Notes under the pieces: model-generated
What the model was told of the DNA's origin: nothing
The model's input: the letters and a program-made list of their open reading frames with translations, nothing else
Databases searched by the model: none
NCBI RefSeq assembly: GCF_037042905.1
Contig: NC_087258.1
Span: 6,054,501-6,118,500 of the forward strand
Length of the DNA: 64,000 nucleotides
From: Lytechinus pictus
Lineage: Eukaryota > Echinodermata > Echinoidea > Temnopleuroida > Toxopneustidae
Reading direction: 5' to 3'
Made by a program: the position numbers and the translations under genes
Shown: one piece after another, positions 1 through 11,440 of the stretch
How positions within the stretch are numbered: the first letter of the stretch is position 1
Layout of the letters: the number at the start of each line of letters is the position of its first letter

Positions 1-530
1 TATTCAGGAATACATGGTTGCTCTTGTGTCCAGGTTTCATGAACAAGATCCATAAACTTTCAAAGTTATGATGACAATTCCTCAAATAACCCCAACATGG
101 CCAAAGTTTGTTGGCCCTAAGTGACCTTAATCATGTGACGTGAAACTCAGGCAGAATATTCAGTGATACACCATTACCCTTATGTCTAAGTTTTATGAAC
201 TAGGTCTATATACTTTTGAAGTTATGACAACATTTCAAAAACTTAACCTTGGTTAAGATTTCGATATTGATTCCCCCAACATGGTCTAAGTTCATTGACC
301 CTAATGATCTTTGACCTTGGTCATGTGACCTGAAACTCAGGCAGGATGTTCAGTAATACTTGATTACCCTTATGTCCAAGTTTAAAGAACTAGGTCCATA
401 TACTTTTTAAGTTATGATGACATTTAAAAAACTTAACCTTGGTTAAGATTTAAATGTTGACGACGCCGACGCCGTCGCCATCGGAAAACCGGCGCCTATA
501 GTCTCGCTCTGCTATGCAGACGAGACAAAT
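1..530. repeat. Tandem dispersed repeat (about 190 bp unit, TGACC-rich)
   Basis: Two units contain CATGTGAC, CTGAAACTCAGGCAG and ATTACCCTTATGTC (about 122 and 312). The repeat ends in a GC-rich block GACGCCGACGCCGTCGCC and a short stem GTCTCG/CGAGAC (about 500-525). The GC-rich end block recurs at about 51077-51137. Confidence 0.7.
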
Positions 531-539
531 GTTGAACTC

Positions 540-2215
540 ACTCATTATCCACTCTAAACATCCTACTTTGGTGCATATCCCATGGTCTAGGGGTAAAAAG
601 TTTTGTTGATACAGGATTTAGTGGAAATAAGCACTCCAGGGTACCTGAAAATCCAATATGGCGTCCGAAATGGCTCCCGTTGCCTAGGAATCCACAATTC
701 ATCTATTACTCACCAACATGTATATGGCTTTAATTTGGTTTCTATACAAAGGTTTTAAAAGTAAGAAGTACATTGTGACAAGTTATAAGAACAGTCCGTG
801 GTCTGCTATGTCCAAAAATCAAGATGGCTTCAAAATGGAGTCTAAAATCGATGCTGATACTGAAAGCAGACATAGCTCATTTCATATCTGACTGGGAGGT
901 ATGGGTTTGGTGTCTAAACTATGGTTTCAAGGGTAAAATAATTCACTGGGACCTGTAACAAGGGCAGTCAGTGGTAAAATTCAAGATGGCTTCCAAAAAA
1001 CGGAGACTAAAGTGGCTGTTGCTACTAACAAATGGACATATTCCATTTAATGTCCGCCTGGGACATAATTATTTTTGATGTTTACACCATGGTTTCAAGG
1101 GTAAATTGCCAATTCGTCCACTCACCACATGGTCTACCTTCATTTAGTCTAATGCCATTCCGTCCATCAACAATTCGTCTAACAACCATTTGATCCAATA
1201 ACCATTTGGTCCAATCATTACTTCGTCTTATCACCAGTTCGTCTATAACCATTTCGTCTAATAACCAGTTGGTCTAATATCAATTTCATTTTCATTCATT
1301 TCGTCCAATTAACACTTTTCCAATTGGACCAAAAGGTTTATGGACTAAATGGCTATTGGACCAACTGGTTATTAGACGAAATGGTGAGTGGACGAAATGG
1401 CGATTAGACCATGTGGATAGTGGACGAATTGATGATGGACCAAATATGATAGACGAGTTGGTAATAAGACGAATTGGCATTAGACCAACTGGAAATAATC
1501 AGTTTCAAGGGTCAGAAAATACATTAGAACAAGTTACAAGTACAGTCAATGGTCCAATTTGTCCAAAAATCCAAGGTGGCTTCAAAAGATAGTCTATAAT
1601 GACTGCTGGAACATCAATGATAGACATAAATCATAAAAATTCCACCTTGAAGATAGATTTGGTGATTTTGATGTCTACCCCATGGTTTCAAGGGTCATGA
1701 ACAAGTTTTAAGGACAGTCGGTGGCTCAGTATATCCAAAAATCTAAGATGGCTTCCTAAAATAGAATTTAATAGACTGCTGTTAATTAAACTAAAACATA
1801 GTTCATGAAAAAATTTACCTCGAAGATATGATTTTGGTGTTAAAACTATGGTTTCAAGGGTCAAAATATTTTTCGACTGGATACAGTGATATACAGTTGT
1901 TTGATTTGCCTAAAAATCAAACAGGGTTTTTAAAAGGGCGTCTAAAATTGACTCCCATCACTAAAAACGGTCAATGTTCATTCAATATCGACCTGTGACA
2001 AATGATATTGGTGCCTACACTGTTAGAAAAATAATATATTGGGACAAGTAACAAGAATGGTCCTATTTCCATTTTGTCCAAAACTGAAAGTTGGCTTCTA
2101 AAATTGGACTTTAAAAAATAATGGATGCTAATACCAGCTCATGAAACAGTAGGATTACTTATCCCAATGTATTTAAGTGTAGGCACCGAAAATATTTCTT
2201 ACAAGTGGACATCGT
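540..2215. repeat. About 170 bp tandem array related to the core of the palindrome
   Basis: Units with CAAGATGGCTTC, ATGGTTTCAAGGG and TTTGGTGTCTA recur about every 170 bases (917, 1089, 1682, 1848). Near 2150-2215 a unit reads in reverse complement, so the array turns back on itself and stops. A 399 bp element interrupts it at 1103-1501. Confidence 0.75.
1103..1501. mobile_element. Palindromic element made of short CGTCTAAT/TTGGTCC repeats
   Basis: Built from units near 22 bp (ATTCGTCTAATAACCATTTG type) in one orientation and then reversed after about 1310. The direct repeat GTTTCAAGGGT flanks both sides (1092-1102, 1502-1512). A related, unpaired stretch lies at 8690-8860. Confidence 0.7.
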
Positions 2216-3640
2216 TTGAAGGCAATTTTTTAAGTTTTAGTCATTTTTATTAAGTTATTGCACTATTTTTTTCATTCAGTATTTTTTTTAAAGGAATTAA
2301 CCGATGTTTTACGTTTGATGTTTTTTGGTGGAGTATTCCACATTTCAGATCCCTAAAATGCAATTGAATTGTTTCCCTGTTCTGTACGGACTTTCGGAAG
2401 TACTTTCCTATTATTATCCTTCTGAAAATGTTAGTCATCCGCAAATAATCGATAATCGAAATATCGTCGGCGTTCGCGATCATCCGAACCGTCGTAACAG
2501 TCAATTTTGGTCGAAAAATCGATTTTTGCAGAAAATGAATGTACCATTCCTATTCTATTCATTACTAAATTTCTAGGCAGCAATTTATTTTTTGAGATAT
2601 GAGGGGATTTTCACGGTGATGCCATACAAAGTTTTAATAAAATGCGCAAATCCCATTGGAAACGTGTACTGTAGATCGATACGACGTTTTAACTGACCGC
2701 GATTTCAATGCGCACTGTCAACCAAACTGTCGTATCGGCCATCTGCACTGCATTGACTTTGTCTGTTATATGTTGTTGTATATGAAAACAACATTTATTG
2801 AATGACATGTTATGGTGTTGTTTTTTGTTAGTGTAGCCTCTTTTACTACAGTGCAAGTAGGCCTACTGGTACATATAATTAAAAATAATAATAGGCCTAC
2901 ATGTATATAAAAAATAATAATAATACATGTAATTCACTGCAACAACTTAGAAAACATGAGAAACTGGGAATGGGTTGAAATAATTATCAGGGAATTTTTA
3001 AACTTCTTCAGAGAAAAATCAAGGATTTTTGGTTTCTTGAAAAGCTGGGAACCCTGATTGGGTTAAGCCAGTCGTTAACTATCTACAGTAGATCATATAC
3101 ATAGAGGTTGATAAATTAAAATCAATTTTTTCCACCTTTATGATCGTATAATACAGTCATTTTACAGAAAATTAGCAAAATTTATTGCTTTTCCCCAAAA
3201 CCTTCAAAAATCCCCAAAGTTAATTTGTTTAATCCCCAAAGATTTTTTTTTTCATCTCATATTTTTCAAAATTTGGCAGGGGGGGCATTTTAAAGTCTCC
3301 GTATAAGGGGTAATTATCTGGGATAATTATCTAGAGGGTAAATTTCCGGGGGTGACAGTCCCCGGTGGTGAAAATATGGGGATAATATTTTCCTTGAAGT
3401 AGTTGTTAGAGGACGATTGAATTCGGGTTGTTATAGAACCCCATGGTCTCGTATCATTTCACCTCTCGATGACATTTGATCTCACTATGTAGGACATGTA
3501 TTAAACACCCACACGTGCACCCACACTCACTCAATTCACCTGACGGTGACCATTTATACCTTTTCCCCCTTTTATTTTTCTCAACATTTCAAACAATTAT
3601 TATGTGACATCACTTTTTATAGACCTGTGGATTTTTCTCT
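2216..3640. other. AT-rich stretch without recognised gene
   Basis: I see only short, biased open frames and AT-rich sequence. A GC-richer patch with ATCGTCGGCGTTCGCGATC at about 2462-2480 is unexplained. Confidence 0.4.
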
Positions 3641-3649
3641 ATAATGGTT

Positions 3650-3895
3650 TTCATGTACATTGTAGCTCCCATCCCCTGGCTGATATTCTCTCAAGCATTT
3701 TGCTTGCGATAGCTGGCCACTGCATTTTGATTATTTGTTATTACTTACATGTGTATATATGTAAATAATTATATTATTATGTAATTGTCACAATTTGTAA
3801 TTATATAATTTTTTTAACTTTTTATATGCATTATGATTATTGTGATTCGTGTATTGAAATTATCAATAAATGCAGAAACACCTGCTTAAAAAAAC
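3650..3895 (+). repeat. LINE-like 3' end, copy A
   Basis: Shares CCCCTGGCTGAT-like text, ATAGCTGG and an AATAAATGCAGAAAC terminus with 9295-9530, followed by an A-rich run. It may be the 3' tail of a non-LTR element. No reverse transcriptase is present. Confidence 0.4.
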
Positions 3896-4798
3896 AAGAA
3901 TGTTTTATAATATTAGTATTATGTTATTATGTTGTAATCTTCAGTAAGTGTGAGCAAAATTGTTACCTTTAATAAATAATTGCAATATTTATAAAATCCT
4001 GGTCATAACTTTACACACATCGTGGACTATCGGACCCCCGGATTAACGGATTATGGAAATTTTATTTAAAAGATTTTATGGAAAATCTATGTTAATGGCT
4101 TCAATTCGACTAGGTTGTATTAATGATTTATTTTGTGTATTTGGAAAATATCTTATGTTGTGAATATTTGACACTAGAAAAAAAATTGAGAACGTTGAGT
4201 TTATTAAGTTTTATTGTAACATTAAAGGAAAAATAGACAAATGTAAAGTGTTAATTATATGAGTTTTCAAGGTATTCATATATCAATTTGTAAAGATATA
4301 TTTTATTTGATGAATGTACTTTATTTTGTTTATGAATTGAAGTTGTTGACAAATAAAAACTTCTTAATACAAAAAAAGGACCCACGGACTATTAAGTTGT
4401 AACCATTTTAACACCTCAGATGTGGTCCTCTATTAACACCAACTGGTGTCAGTTTTAACACCACAGCCTTAAGCTACAACATATCCACAATTGGGCGAAA
4501 ATTGACCCAATATTCACGTAGTTGGATTCAAATTTGCATAATTATGATGACGTCACAACACACACGCAAAATTGAACTTTTGAGTTCCGACGCCATTTTT
4601 ATGACGTCATGATATAAGTGAGGGTCAAATGAGGCATGAAATCATATCTATACTCTATCGAAATATGAAAAAACAAGGCAAAGGCGATTTTGTGTCTCGC
4701 CCACTTATGAAAATAACCAGAAATATCGGATTTGCGAGGGCACGCAATAGAATAGTATTGAAACTTCATTGTGAAATGACTGGGATGGATTAAAACTT

Positions 4799-5115
4799 GT
4801 CATAAGAGCCTTGCACGTAAACTGTAATGTTGACCTCAGAATGACCTTTGACCTTACCATGTGACCTCCGACTGCAGCATAACATGCAGGTCCCCCAAAT
4901 CCATCTACCATCCAAGTTTGGTTGAAAAGTGACTTACTGTTGCGGAGTTAGGTGTCATAAGAGTCTTGCATGTAAACTTTAACGTTGACCTGAAAATGAC
5001 CTTTGACCTTACCATGTGACCTCCGACTGCAGCATAACATGCAGGTCCCCCAAGTCCATCTACCATCCAAGTTTGGTTGAAAAGCGACTTACGGTTGTGG
5101 AGTTATGTGTCATTC
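4799..5115 (+). repeat. 155 bp tandem repeat carrying perfect DR1 sites
   Basis: Two units starting GTCATAAGAG (4799, 4954). Each has TGACCTTTGACCT (4842-4854, 4997-5009), the complement of AGGTCAAAGGTCA, then CATGTGACCTCCGACTGCAG. A third unit is cut off at about 5109. Confidence 0.8.
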
Positions 5116-5119
5116 CCGA

Positions 5120-6012
5120 CTTTCGTTGGAGAACGCGAACGCTTATTTACGACGTTAGTTGATTTTGGAAGAGACTTTTGGGCCCGTCGTCATGGTCGTA
5201 AAACTCTGTCCTGCAATGCAAATTGTGTGACATGAGATCTTTTTTCGTTTCGCATCTGCAACGGAAACATTCAACATGCGTTTCGTGTGCAAAATTCTGT
5301 TTGCTACTATGGTAACAGCGATATATCCGATGTAGGACGACTTTCCAAAGCCACATTTGGTTCCTCCCAGAGCTCGAGAGGCCGCCAGAGGGGGCCCACT
5401 TCCATTGAAGAGTGGATACCAGGCGCGACCACGCGTAAAAAGGGAAAGAGTGGGCAAGTACGTTACGTATAGGCCTATGTAACATTATAAGGGTGTCAAA
5501 AACGATGTTTAAAATACCGAAAAGGAGGATATGTTTTCAATACTTGTAGGGTTTCACAAGCTAAATACTTGTTAAGAGATGCATTTTCATAATCTGGAAA
5601 AGCCTTGCTTCCCTTGTTTAGGGTGCTTTTCGAAACCGCATTGTCGTGCCTGGTATCGACTCATCAATGGAAGTGGTCCCCCCCCCCCCCCCCGGAATTC
5701 GAATCTAATCCCCCATTTCTGGGGAAAGTAAAACATAATAATGCCCATTACATTGTGTGCTAGAGGCATATCGTTTGTGTAGGAGTAAAAAGAAAAAACC
5801 CGTGTTCAGACGTATACATGCTGTGTACATAATCAACGCATGCGACATGGTTTCGGCTGAGAGGTGATTTGACCCATGGAATCAATTGCCAGAGATCCAC
5901 CAATTATCCACATGAAATGCAATATCGATTCGATGGACTGTAATGATCTATATCTAAGCCTTAATTCAGTAACTTTTTGCTCACTCAATATGTACTCGAT
6001 TTGTTTGAAAAA
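5120..6012. other. No recognised gene; poly-C run and GC-rich patch
   Basis: Contains GGCCGCCAGAGGGGGCCC (about 5380-5397) and a poly-C run at 5679-5693. Open frames across the GC-rich patch have no recognisable domain. Confidence 0.4.
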
Positions 6013-7080
6013 CAGTCAGACCGCAGGTCCCTATGCTAATGAGCAAAAAGGCCAGATCCATCCAAATCATCTCGTGGCTGAATCCTCCTCCTTGCAAAAT
6101 CTCGTGATTATCATTCGTGAGATTTTCTTTCTCTAAGAATTTACCTGTTTTAACCTCAAGTTATATGAAATATTATTGCACCATCAGATAGAGTAAATGT
6201 TACTCTTTCATATTGGTCATTTATTTTGTATACAATATTTTGTTAAATAAGTAAATTTCTGGCCTGAAAATGTGCCTCAAAACTGAACTTTCTTCCTCTG
6301 TTTTCTTTTGCAAATTGTGCAAAACTTTTTATTTTGAGCCTCAATGATATCTATATCACCATAAAGCTGAACTTCTGTACTTTCTCACAATGCCACTCTT
6401 GATATGCGGCACCTTTTAATCAGGTCAAGATCACACTTTTCCCACCAAGGTACAAGACGAGATTTCTGAAATGTTGTACTTGCATGGAATCCAGAGTTCT
6501 GATTGGCTGGATAAGGTTCACAGAACAACAGGCGCGGGGTATTTGAGGAGATTACCACATGGGAAGTGTGACCTTCCCATGAACCCAGGCACTGTAACCG
6601 TTGGAATTTGCCAGTGTGTGGTCTCTTTGACCAATCAGAGTGCAGTATTCTTGTTTTCAAGCTGCTTTATGTACTTGGCAAATGAAAAGTGTGATCTTGA
6701 CCCGATTAAACCAATTCTTATTTTGAGACCTATATCATTTTAAAGCATTCATATTCAGCTTTATCATGATCTAAAAATCATTTGGGCTCAAACAAAAATA
6801 AAGTGTGAAAATAGCAGCTTTTGTCAGGTGAAAATAATTATTTTGTAGCATATTTTAGATCAAAATTTTAACCTATATTACAAAATCTTTGAATAAATTC
6901 AAACACATGACCTGAAAGAATGATCTTCTTCTTTATTCGATGCACAATTAGAGCAGCAATAACCGAATGAAAAACGGGTGTTTTGGTCCGCATCAAGCTC
7001 ATTAAATATGCAAAACATCTCAAGCCATGAATATCACTTGGATGAAAGTAGCCACTTTCTTGGAACCTGCCGTCTGACTG
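6013..7080 (+). mobile_element. Non-autonomous TIR DNA transposon, copy 1
   Basis: Begins CAGTCAGACCGCAGGTCCC and ends with the complement of CAGTCAGACGGCAGGTTCC. No transposase frame remains. It is the inverted sister of 21589-22657. The superfamily is not recognised. The flanks are A-rich, so the target duplication is ambiguous here. Confidence 0.75.
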
Positions 7081-8430
7081 AAAACCACTTTCTTATCCAT
7101 GTCATAATCTATTGTAGGTCCTGCATTTCGAATATCTCCAGCCATATCATCAGTCGTAATGTACATGCATGCATGTATGGTGCGGGTGTCGCGGGAAAGA
7201 ATTTTGCACACGAAAAGCAGATCTGTATGGCCTGTAACCCCCCTGTAACACAAAGCTTAGCATTGATTGTAGAGCAGTTTTCTACGTTTGATTCTATTGA
7301 CTATAATGTACAATCAATCTTAAAAATCAAGTGTATGATTAAGCGTTAACTTTTGTGTTAGGGGACCCTAATATTAGCGTCCGTGATTATTGCGAAACTG
7401 GCTTTTAGGTTTGTGACGGACGGACGGACGACGGACAAATTTGGATCCCTAAGTCTCGCCTTCACATGCGGTGGGCGAGACAAAAATCGGGGGTCCCCGT
7501 TCGTTCTGAAGAGCCACAGTGAAATTTCAATAGGCATGTTTTTGCCCATATTGATGGACAGAGCTCGCGCGCACGCGTGCTGCAAAATTTAATGGGTGCT
7601 CATTCCCTCATTAATGATCGTAGAGAGCTGATCGAGGTATCAATTTGATCAGAATTATATCACCAATGCATACACATAAAACAAACAGCGATTTTATGTT
7701 GTGTAATGCACGAAAACGCGCGCGCAAAATGTTGAAATACCTAAAATTACCTGAAACGTACCCAAAATTAATTATAGGCGATTTTGAGCACATTTTTATT
7801 TTGACGCGACAGACGACCGAATTCGTCAGCATGACGAATTCATATCTAGTTTGTTTGTTTTTTTTTATTTTATGATTTGCTAATTTGTAATAACTGGGCC
7901 TGGAGGAAAGGCCAAGGTATTTTTCCATGTTATTCAACATTGGCATTAATACGATTGTGCATGGGGTCTTTGTTTGAAGTGGTTGCACATATAAATGCAT
8001 TACCACAGGGTTTTAGTTCAGAACAGATTCGTCAAAAATCCCTTCAAATTTATTACATTTGTGGGTTGGGTGATCAAAAATTATTACATTTGTTTGAAAA
8101 GTGTTATTACATTTGTGGGGGCTTATTACATGTGTGTGTGTAACACCCCCCCCCCCCCTTGGACTGGTTAGGGTCAAGGATGGACAATTGGTGGGATTCC
8201 ATCTGGTGTTTTGTGTTTCGAATGAAAATGACCTCCAGTGAAATATAAAGGTACCCTCCTTTAAATATAGGTAAGAAACCCGATACCGAAATTGTTATTT
8301 AGAAAAATCAGATTTTGGTCATGCTCATCTTTCTTCGTTAATCAGTTTTAGAGATATACATGTATAATAGTTTGTGTCCACACTTTCTTCGAAACATGAT
8401 TGCTTATGCAAAATTGTCCTTTAACTACCT
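7081..8430. other. No recognised gene
   Basis: Includes a short stem GTCTCGCC/GGCGAGAC at about 7453-7481, like the closing stem of the repeat at 1-530, and a poly-C run near 8147-8158. Nothing else supported. Confidence 0.35.
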
Positions 8431-8435
8431 CCACA

Positions 8436-8588
8436 CCCCCCCCCCCCCACATACCTTTAATATACTCCCCCCCCCCCCCCAACACACACACACTTTTTTC
8501 TCTCTTCACCGCTCCCTCAGCCCCCCCCCCCCCCCCCATTCTGTCTGTCTGTCTGTCCCTCTCTCTCTCCCTATCTATTTCTCTACCT
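8436..8588 (+). repeat. Poly-C, CA and CT microsatellite cluster
   Basis: Three poly-C runs separated by CACACACA and CTGTCTGT/CTCTCT tracts. The polypeptide frames across it are low complexity. Confidence 0.85.
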
Positions 8589-8689
8589 TGACAAGTGGCG
8601 CTAGCGAAACTGTTCGACAAAAATTGCCAGGGGCGGGATCATTAGACAGTTAGATGGCAATATCACATGAAAAATCAGCGACTTCTCCG

Positions 8690-8860
8690 CTCGTATTGTC
8701 TAATTTCCGTTTGGTCTCATCCCACATGGGCTAATCAAAGTTGAAAGTTCGTCTACAACTTGTTCGTCTCATTTAGTCTAATTGCCATTTAGCCCATTAA
8801 TTTGTCTAATTTCCAGCTAGGCTATACCGATTTCGTCTGTTATCCACTTGGTCTGACATA
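8690..8860 (+). repeat. CGTCTAAT/TTGGTC short-unit repeat
   Basis: Same word family as 1103-1501 (TTGTCTAATTTCC, TTTGGTCTCAT, TTCGTCT), without the inverted half. It lies directly before the 8.9 kb tandem array. Confidence 0.55.
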
Positions 8861-8903
8861 GCCTATAATCTAGGCGGAGGCTGCAGATATTGTCTTTGCT
8901 GTT

Positions 8904-9160
8904 ATCCTGAATGCAAGAGATACGTCTGATCTGGCGAAGACTATACGCATCTGTTATCCTGAATGCAAGAGATACGTCTGATCTGGCGAAGACTATGCAT
9001 CTGTTATCCTGAACGCAAGAGATACGTCTGATCTGGCGAAGACTATGCATCTGTTATCCTGAACGCAAGAGATACGTCTGATCTGGCGAAGACTACGCAT
9101 TTGTGGATGCGTAGTCTTCGCCAGATCAGACGTAAATGCGTATTCTTCGCCTGCCCTTAC
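8904..9160 (+). repeat. Four-unit tandem repeat (about 52-54 bp) ending in a perfect hairpin
   Basis: The unit runs CTGTTATCCTGAAYGCAAGA then GATACGTCTGATCTGGCGAA GACTA. Four copies, then an inverted half copy: 9073-9100 and 9107-9134 are exact 28 bp reverse complements around the loop TTGTGG. Confidence 0.85.
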
Positions 9161-9294
9161 CCATTGCATGCACTTGCACTTCTTTTTTACCATAATTAAT
9201 TTCATATTTCTCCCCACCAATTTCCTAATTTTCAATATTTTATATTTCGTGACATCATTTTGTCAAAATTTAATCATTTCATGGTTTCCATGAT

Positions 9295-9535
9295 CGGAAG
9301 CCCTCTCTCCTGGCTCCTATTGGTTCATGTAGTTTTGTGCTTATAATAGCTGGGCCCTGTATTTTACCCAACTTACTGCTTAACATGCATTAAGTATAAT
9401 TTAATTATCAGTCTTTGTCAGTATTATTTAACCCTTTGATTGTCACATCTAAAATGTCTTCATTTACACCTTTATCTCTATGTGAACATGTTAATTTTAT
9501 GATTGATTTATAAATAAATGCAGAAACTTCTGAAA
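9295..9535 (+). repeat. LINE-like 3' end, copy B
   Basis: Parallel to 3650-3895, with the same closing AAATAAATGCAGAAAC and A-rich end. Diverged in the middle. Confidence 0.4.
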
Positions 9536-9539
9536 AAAA

Positions 9540-10847
9540 TGTTCATATTAATGAATATATGGAAAAATAAGGAATATTTCAAAGAAACAGAACTTTCTAA
9601 TACTGCATTTCCTTTCATCTGGGTATCATATCAAAGAGCAGCCATGTAGAAATTTTGAAACATATGATCTTATTTCTTTTCATATTAAGATGCCGTTTTC
9701 TTAATGACTATTTGATATCATGTATACACATTGCTTTTAATCACCCACGCATAATATAGCCCCACGCGCTACAAATTGTGACAGATGAAAGATGGGAATC
9801 TATGATTTACACTATGTCATTTGTCAATCATATTTGTAATTAAGACTAATTTATGATAAAAATATCAATAATTCTGTTTTGTTTCATTTTTCTTGGATGC
9901 ACTGTACATTGTTTTCCAGGAAAGTCAACAAACGCATCATTATGAGATAAAACTATCTATATTTTATAAAAACATATTAAGATGATTGTACAGAAAAATA
10001 CAAGCAGTGAGGTATGACTGCACCGACTACACACATCTACTCATACCCTTGCCTTTAGACAAGGTCCCCGAGTCTGATTATGATGTGTATTTCAGAAAGT
10101 GAGCAACTAGTAAGGAAAGACTAATCGCTCAAACCGGGTGAATGAGTCATCCACTGGACTGAAGTCGCTGAATGTCGCATTCACCCTGGTTTCGCCAGCT
10201 CTCTTCTTCGGCTGCTAGTCTTGTTTCAGCCACGAAGATTATAGACATGTCACAAGGCCTTGTCAGAAGGCTACTCACACCCTCCCTAATATACCCCTCA
10301 CACACCCAATAATTATGCATAAAGACAATATTTTGAGTAATAATAATAGTTATAACTATCAGCATGAAATTAAGATGTGAATTGTGAAGTAATTTCTCAT
10401 TTTTGTTTCTATTTCATGAGTTTCAGTCTTGTAATATATTTAGGACATCTCTCTACATAATAATATACATAATACATTTATAATAAAGGTTAGTAGCTTT
10501 TAGCAGTTCTCACAATGCATTATGGGTAAAAACATAAATCAAATATATAATTATATCTAAAATACACGTATATATTTCTATAATTATTTCATTATCTGTT
10601 ATAAGACACTGAATTGATTTTTTTTCTTTTTCATTTATACTTTTTTTCTTTTTTTTTATTCAGTTTTCAATTTGTCTGTTTTTTCCCCCATTTTATTGTT
10701 GTTTCTGTTCCTTGATTTTATTATTTTGTTCCATTGTTCTATTTGTCAATAAAACATATGTTGAATAGCTCTCTTATTTGTAAAAGTTTCACTCAAACTC
10801 CAATCTCTCATTCTCCCACTCTAAAATTTGACACACTCTTGGAAAAT
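9540..10847. other. AT-rich intergenic sequence
   Basis: No gene seen. A moderately GC patch at about 10020-10260 has an open frame on the minus strand (ending RLAAEEESWRNQGECDIQRL) with no family match. It may be a repeat fragment. Confidence 0.35.
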
Positions 10848-10851
10848 TTAA

Positions 10852-11436
10852 AGGAGAGTGAAACCTTTGGAACAAAATAGCTTGTGTAAAAACAGAAAAA
10901 TCAAAGAAACAGATCAACGAAAGTTTGAGAAAAATCGGACAAATAATGATAAAGTTATGAGCATTTTAATATTGCGATCACTAATGCTATGGAGATCCTC
11001 AAATTGGCAATGCGATAAAGATGTGTGATGTCACTTGTGAACAACTCTCCCCATTACTTTAGTATATATTTCACTTAAACTGCCTCTTTTATCACATTTA
11101 TCAGTGGATCATGTGTTCTTTCTATAGGAGGGCATGTAATACAGATTTAAAAAGAATACATCATAGATAAAAAGTTTGTATCACCTTAAGAAAAAGCAAA
11201 AAGAGACATTGTGGGGGTATTATATAGTCCATCAAAGGGAAAGTTGTTCACATGTGACATCACACATCCTTGTCGCATTGCCAATTGGAGGATCTCCATA
11301 GCATTACTGATTGCAATATTCAAATGCTCATAACTTTCTCATTATTTGTCCGATTTTTCTCAGACTTTCTTTGTTCTTATTCTTTGATTTTTCTGTTTCG
11401 ACACAAGCCTATTTGTTCCAAAGGTTTCATTCCCCT
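10852..11436. mobile_element. TTAA MITE, sister copy
   Basis: A 585 bp palindromic element flanked by TTAA at 10848-10851 and 11437-11440. It shares ends and interior (CTCATAACTTTCTCATTATT and its complement) with the element at 35491-36065. Confidence 0.85.
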
Positions 11437-11440
11437 TTAA

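Noticed and set aside
5147-5485. Overlapping 100 and 112 residue minus-strand frames
   Set aside because: They lie in a GC-rich patch with few stops. No domain is seen, and neither frame looks favoured over the other.
6385-6743. 90 residue frames on both strands
   Set aside because: They lie inside a TIR transposon whose sister copy at 21589-22657 does not keep the frames.
10147-10365. Minus-strand frame ending EEESWRNQGECDIQRL
   Set aside because: The first half is AT-driven hydrophobic sequence. No domain or neighbouring exons. More likely a repeat fragment.
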